A stretch of 8,730 nt of DNA. Origin: Candidatus Zixiibacteriota bacterium (GTDB lineage Bacteria; Zixibacteria; MSB-5A5; CAIYYT01). Positions 5,515 to 8,730 of the stretch are shown here, piece by piece. Where the stretch lies: assembly GCA_023134875.1 (NCBI GenBank), contig JAGLUH010000449.1:1-8730 (forward strand). The letters run 5' to 3'. The notes below the pieces were generated by a model. It was not told the DNA's origin, made no database searches, and saw only the letters and a program-made list of their open reading frames with translations. A program made the translations under genes and the position numbers. Position 1 is the first letter of the stretch, and each line of letters begins with the position of its first letter.

Positions 5515-7017
5515 ATGAGCAGTAAGTGGATCAGACGACTGGCATTGCCACCAATCCTACTTGTCATTCTCTATCTTGTCCTGCTCATTCCGGCCCCCGC
5601 GCCGCCGACGCCAGCGATGGGAGTGCGAACACCTTTTGTTTGGGGCCAGGATGACTACTGGTCAGTGCTGGAAGACAGATTTCGGCAAGCTCGACGAATT
5701 GGCTGTGATGACCTTAGCGATTCTCTCAATAAGGGTCTGTTGGAGCTTGACAGTTTGGTCCGCGCGGTCGATCAGGTCAGTCTGGATCCTACGGCAGCGG
5801 TGTTCACCCAACTCGAAGCCGCTTTCTTCGAAACGGGCATTCTCGTAGCTGCCTGCCCGCAAGGACTCCCGGAATATCTGCGGGCTTTCGGCAATCTCAG
5901 AAGGTCGATCAAGGATCAATCGCTTCGGTGGGATCTGCAATCGCCTGCGGCGGTTGATTGTCTCTATAAGCTTCTCTATGGAGGACGCACCGCTGTCGAA
6001 GAAGCAATGCTACAAGCAGCGGCTGGGTCAATCGCGGAGCTGGCTGTGGAGAGCGAGGAGCCATCACAGACGCCCGCGGCTGTAGCCTATGGTGTGGAAA
6101 TCCACAGCGGGGATATTCTGATCTCCCGCGGTGGCGCACCGACCTCGGCGCTGATTGCCCGTGGCAGCAACTACCCCGGCAACTTCTCCCACAGTGCTCT
6201 GGTTCACATTGACGATGCGACCGGCGTGATCTCAATTATCGAAGCCCATATCGAATGTGGAGTGACCGTATCGACTATCGAAGACTACCTTAACGATACC
6301 AAACTCAGGATCATGGTCTTGCGTCCGCGCGCCGACTTGCCAGAATTGAATGCCGACCCTCTCTTGCCCCATCGTGTGGCGAGCTATGCACTGGGGCAAG
6401 CGAAGTCGCGACACACGCCCTATGATTTCGCCATGGATACCGAGGATCATTCGCTGCTTTTCTGTTCGGAAGTGGTTTCAGCGGCTTACGAACAATTCGG
6501 CGTCGACCTTTGGCGTAAGGCGTCTCATATCTCCGAGCCCGGTTTGAGATCATGGCTATCTGCCTTTGGCGTCAGGTACTTCACCACCCAAGAACCCTCT
6601 GATCTGGAGTATGATCCGCAACTGCGGGTTGTGGCGGAGTGGCGCGATTCTGAGGCTCTGCGGCAGGATCATCTGGATAATGCCATTGTCGATGTCATGC
6701 TCGAAGGTGCCCGGCGGGGCGATCGTTTAGAGTATTCCTGGTTCATGCTGCCAGTTGCAAGAGTCGTCAAATTGTACAGTGTAGTGCTCAATCTGTTCGG
6801 TGAGGTCGGCCTGATCCCCGAGGGCATGAGTCCCACCGCGGCCCTGCAACACCAGTGGCTTGGGAAACAGCACCAACTTGCCAAAACAGAGCTTTCGGTG
6901 AGAGTTGCGGAGTTCGAGCACACCAATGGCTATACGCCACCCTACTGGGAATTGGTCAAGATGGCACGTGAGGTATACGCTCATGACCTGCCCTCATTAA
7001 ATCGGTCCAGTTTTTGA
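5515..7017 (+). CDS. Membrane-anchored YiiX/YebB-type permuted NlpC/P60 cysteine hydrolase
   Basis: The product is 500 residues. An N-terminal hydrophobic helix (about 9-27), followed by a Pro/Ala-rich linker, predicts a membrane anchor with the rest outside the cytoplasm. There is no lipobox. Residues about 42-185 are helical and of unknown role. Residues about 197-335 carry the permuted papain-like core seen in the YiiX/YebB family: GDILISRGG (199-207), FSHSAL with H226, IEAH with E243, HTPYDF (300-305) and LFCSEV with C317. H226, E243 and C317 are the likely catalytic set. Such enzymes are proposed to cut peptide or amide bonds in cell-wall or lipid-linked substrates, but the substrate is unknown here. 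Residues about 340-500 are an additional C-terminal helical region. The start has no clear Shine-Dalgarno sequence. An internal ATG at 5617 would delete the anchor. Confidence 0.92.
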   Translation: MSSKWIRRLALPPILLVILYLVLLIPAPAPPTPAMGVRTPFVWGQDDYWSVLEDRFRQARRIGCDDLSDSLNKGLLELDSLVRAVDQVSLDPTAAVFTQLEAAFFETGILVAACPQGLPEYLRAFGNLRRSIKDQSLRWDLQSPAAVDCLYKLLYGGRTAVEEAMLQAAAGSIAELAVESEEPSQTPAAVAYGVEIHSGDILISRGGAPTSALIARGSNYPGNFSHSALVHIDDATGVISIIEAHIECGVTVSTIEDYLNDTKLRIMVLRPRADLPELNADPLLPHRVASYALGQAKSRHTPYDFAMDTEDHSLLFCSEVVSAAYEQFGVDLWRKASHISEPGLRSWLSAFGVRYFTTQEPSDLEYDPQLRVVAEWRDSEALRQDHLDNAIVDVMLEGARRGDRLEYSWFMLPVARVVKLYSVVLNLFGEVGLIPEGMSPTAALQHQWLGKQHQLAKTELSVRVAEFEHTNGYTPPYWELVKMAREVYAHDLPSLNRSSF

Positions 7018-7468
7018 GTTATAGCGCTGGTCCGGGAAGGAGAGCAGGTTGGCATAGAACCAACACTACAACACCAAACGGCCACACAGCTCGCTCGCAT
7101 ACTGACCACTGATACCAGAAGCAATCCAACCGGCAAGTTACTTGGCTATAGCAATGAGTTGCCCCCGAAAGCTGTGCCACTTCTTAGGTTAGTTATGCAA
7201 CTGGACTTGCCCTATTAGGCCAACTCCAATGAGTTGATTTACATACTCTTAACACAAGGATAGTATGCTGACGTTAGACTTCTATCTCAAATTCCAGCTT
7301 TCTCCAAAAAACCGAAGAGCGGGCCCCCGCTACCAAAATAGGCCTTTTAGGTTCACCAACTTCAGAGGTCTCGTCTTTGTGGGGGAACTTCATTACACGA
7401 GAGGATAGCGGTTCCCGTCGTGGTGGCTGACAGCACTACATGAACATGATGGGAAAAAGTGATAACTG

Positions 7469-7506
7469 TAAACCCACCAGACGCCTGCGGCTCTTGGCGG
7501 GCTACC
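7469..7506. repeat. Palindromic intergenic repeat, copy 2
   Basis: TAAACCCACC (7469-7478) is identical to the left arm of copy 1, and GGCGGGCTACC (7496-7506) differs from the right arm by one base. The arms pair imperfectly, with an A-C mismatch. An inner GCC-TGC-GGC (7483-7491) extends the fold. The core differs from copy 1. The element sits where GC-rich DNA gives way to AT-rich DNA. Confidence 0.6.
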
Positions 7507-7583
7507 GGCTAATACATCTGACAATTGCCAGATTCAGCAATAATTAAGAATATTGAATTTGAAGAAGTTTTTGGAAACCAACC

Positions 7584-7612
7584 TTGATTTTCCTAAAGCA
7601 TAACAATATACT
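7584..7612 (+). promoter_or_regulatory. Sigma70-type promoter for the TPR membrane protein
   Basis: TTGATT (7584-7589) and TATACT (7607-7612, five of six) are separated by 17 bases. The predicted start near 7619 gives a leader of about 54 bases. Within the leader, TCAAT-A-ATTGA (7636-7646) is a small perfect inverted repeat that could bind a regulator, though in AT-rich DNA it may be chance. Confidence 0.55.
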
Positions 7613-7672
7613 CTTTTAAGAGATGCGTTAATCAATCAATAATTGAATCAGCCTTGCAGGGAGCGTAAAAAT

Positions 7673-8730
7673 ATGGAAGAAAATAATCCCAGCAGTGGTA
7701 GATCAGCACTAAAAGCAGTATTCAAAGTACTTGGAAGGGTCATAGGAATTGCTTTAGGTATAGCAGCAATAATTGGTACTGCTGATTACTTTGGGTGGTC
7801 ACCACTAAAAAATAATGACCTAGGCGTACCGTTATACATCACGATATCCCTAACCGTATGGCTCGCAGTTGAGCTTGTGCTATATTCGAAAAAATCCATA
7901 GTGGTCATTGACTCTTCAAAGACGCTGCCAGATGTTCTTATACAAGAGCTTCTGCGTTTGAAAGCAAATGGAAAATATGAGACTATAATACGGCATCGAG
8001 AGAATTTGAGCAGGTCGCTTTGGATAGAAGGCAAATTAAATCACCGAGTTCAATTAGGAAAAATCGCAGAAGAAGCGGCAGTTAGACTTGAAAACAAATT
8101 AGCACAAGCGGAGATTCTAATTGACGATCTTGGTTGGTCTTTAGTTGCTCTCAAACAGTATGATGAAGGAAAAGAATTTATAGAGCATGGCTTGCAATTA
8201 GCTGAGAAATTAAATGAAAAATACCTTATTGCAAAATCTCATAGGCACTTGGCTGGAATTTACGTAGAAGCACATGATTACGACACAGCTGAAGCTGAAT
8301 TGAAAAAGGCAATTACTATTGCAAATGAAATGTCTGACGGCAGGCAAAAAATCGAAATGATTGCGGGAATAGAATATGGGATTGCGGTTGCTGCATTATA
8401 TCGGAAAGATCCTAAAACAGCGATTAATCATTTAGGAAAATCTAAAGAACTTAGCCAATCCATTGGAGATCGCTCAAGACTGGCCAAAGTATATTCAATG
8501 AAGGGGACTGCCGCGGAAGAGCTTGGAAACTTGCCCCTTGCAAAAGATTCATATATAATGGGTCATGAGTTAGCAAATCGAGTGGGTCGCAGGGACGAAA
8601 TGATAAGAAATTTACTCGGGTTGGCGCGAGTATTCGAAAATGAAGGAGACAAAGAGACTGCTGAAAAATATCGTCAACAAGCCGAAGAAATGAAGTTATC
8701 TACGCCAATCGCACTCGATGTTGGGGATCG
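7673..8730 (+). CDS. Two-helix membrane protein with TPR repeats, 3' end outside window
   Basis: The reading frame is open from ATG 7673 to the window edge: 352 codons plus two bases, with no stop. AGGGAG at 7658-7663, nine bases upstream, and an in-frame stop just before it support the start. Predicted transmembrane helices span about residues 17-39 and 52-71, with a short extracytoplasmic or linker loop. From about residue 85 onward the protein is helical, with at least four or five TPR-like units at about 148-181, 187-221, 228-265, 268-303 and 307-341 (e.g. KQYDEGKEF, HDYDTAEAEL, GNLPLAKDSY, GDKETAEKY). The TPR region is probably cytoplasmic and protein-binding. Two 60-base samples gave 22 and 23 G+C of 60, against 30 and 36 in the hydrolase gene, suggesting a different origin. 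The partner and role are unknown. Confidence 0.88.
   Translation, partial: MEENNPSSGRSALKAVFKVLGRVIGIALGIAAIIGTADYFGWSPLKNNDLGVPLYITISLTVWLAVELVLYSKKSIVVIDSSKTLPDVLIQELLRLKANGKYETIIRHRENLSRSLWIEGKLNHRVQLGKIAEEAAVRLENKLAQAEILIDDLGWSLVALKQYDEGKEFIEHGLQLAEKLNEKYLIAKSHRHLAGIYVEAHDYDTAEAELKKAITIANEMSDGRQKIEMIAGIEYGIAVAALYRKDPKTAINHLGKSKELSQSIGDRSRLAKVYSMKGTAAEELGNLPLAKDSYIMGHELANRVGRRDEMIRNLLGLARVFENEGDKETAEKYRQQAEEMKLSTPIALDVGD

Larger units (their letters stand above)
7018..7672. other. 655-base intergenic region with a repeat and a composition boundary
   Basis: No convincing gene is visible. A 47-codon frame (7265-7408, +, with AAGGA at 7256-7260) and an overlapping 39-codon frame (7274-7393, -) exist but neither has independent support. 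GCGGGCCCCCGC at 7319-7330 is a short palindrome without a T-tract. The second copy of the TAAACCCACC repeat sits at 7469-7506. From about 7507 the sequence turns AT-rich and holds the promoter of the following gene. I found no clear terminator for the hydrolase gene. Confidence 0.6.

Noticed and set aside
5515..5620. Lipoprotein signal in the hydrolase
   Set aside because: No cysteine follows the hydrophobic helix. The Pro/Ala-rich stretch fits a membrane-anchor linker instead.
7319..7330. GCGGGCCCCCGC as a terminator for the hydrolase gene
   Set aside because: It is a five-pair stem with a two-base loop, no T-tract, and lies about 300 bases past the stop codon.
7440..7547. 35-codon frame starting MNMMGK and ending at 7547
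   Set aside because: It is built mainly from the palindromic repeat copy and has no ribosome site.
7018..7672. tRNA or other structured RNA gene in the long gap
   Set aside because: I could not find a cloverleaf with a T-loop or matching acceptor arms, nor a known RNA motif, by reading both strands.

Overview
The window looks like a chromosomal segment of an uncultured Gram-negative-type bacterium. The best hint is the dockerin style, with paired calcium loops followed by a helix of the form VVYLI-x-YIF-x-GG-P. I associate this with FCB-group candidate phyla such as Zixibacteria. That placement is from memory of protein style, not from a marker gene, and should be held loosely. Every real gene lies on the + strand except a dead transposase fragment.

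Layout. (1) 217-3555 is a large secreted protein: signal peptide, cohesin-like N-terminal domain, nine tandem beta-sandwich repeats of two kinds (order A A A B A B A A A), and a C-terminal dockerin. It ends at a strong intrinsic terminator (3593-3635). (2) 3714-3945 on the - strand is the frameshifted 3' end of an IS256-family transposase. (3) A good sigma70-type promoter (3999-4027) beside the remnant faces 4118-4834, a small secreted protein with an N-terminal dockerin and a cysteine-rich C-terminal domain. (4) 5154-5414 encodes an 86-residue two-helix membrane protein of holin-like appearance. (5) 5515-7017 encodes a membrane-anchored YiiX/YebB-type (permuted NlpC/P60) cysteine hydrolase. 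(6) After 655 bases without a convincing gene, the base composition drops sharply and an AT-rich gene begins at 7673 with its own promoter. It encodes a two-helix membrane protein with TPR repeats and runs off the right edge without a stop.

How the parts may work together. The two dockerin proteins share the same calcium-loop and helix pattern, and the larger one also carries a cohesin-like domain. They could therefore dock to each other or to a common scaffold outside the cell. The holin-like protein and the hydrolase are adjacent but separated by a hairpin repeat, so a link between them is only a possibility. The TPR gene looks like a later arrival. The clearest points of interest are the cohesin/dockerin pair, a sharply bounded near-identical tract between repeats 3 and 5 of the large protein, a two-copy palindromic intergenic repeat, and the AT-rich TPR gene.
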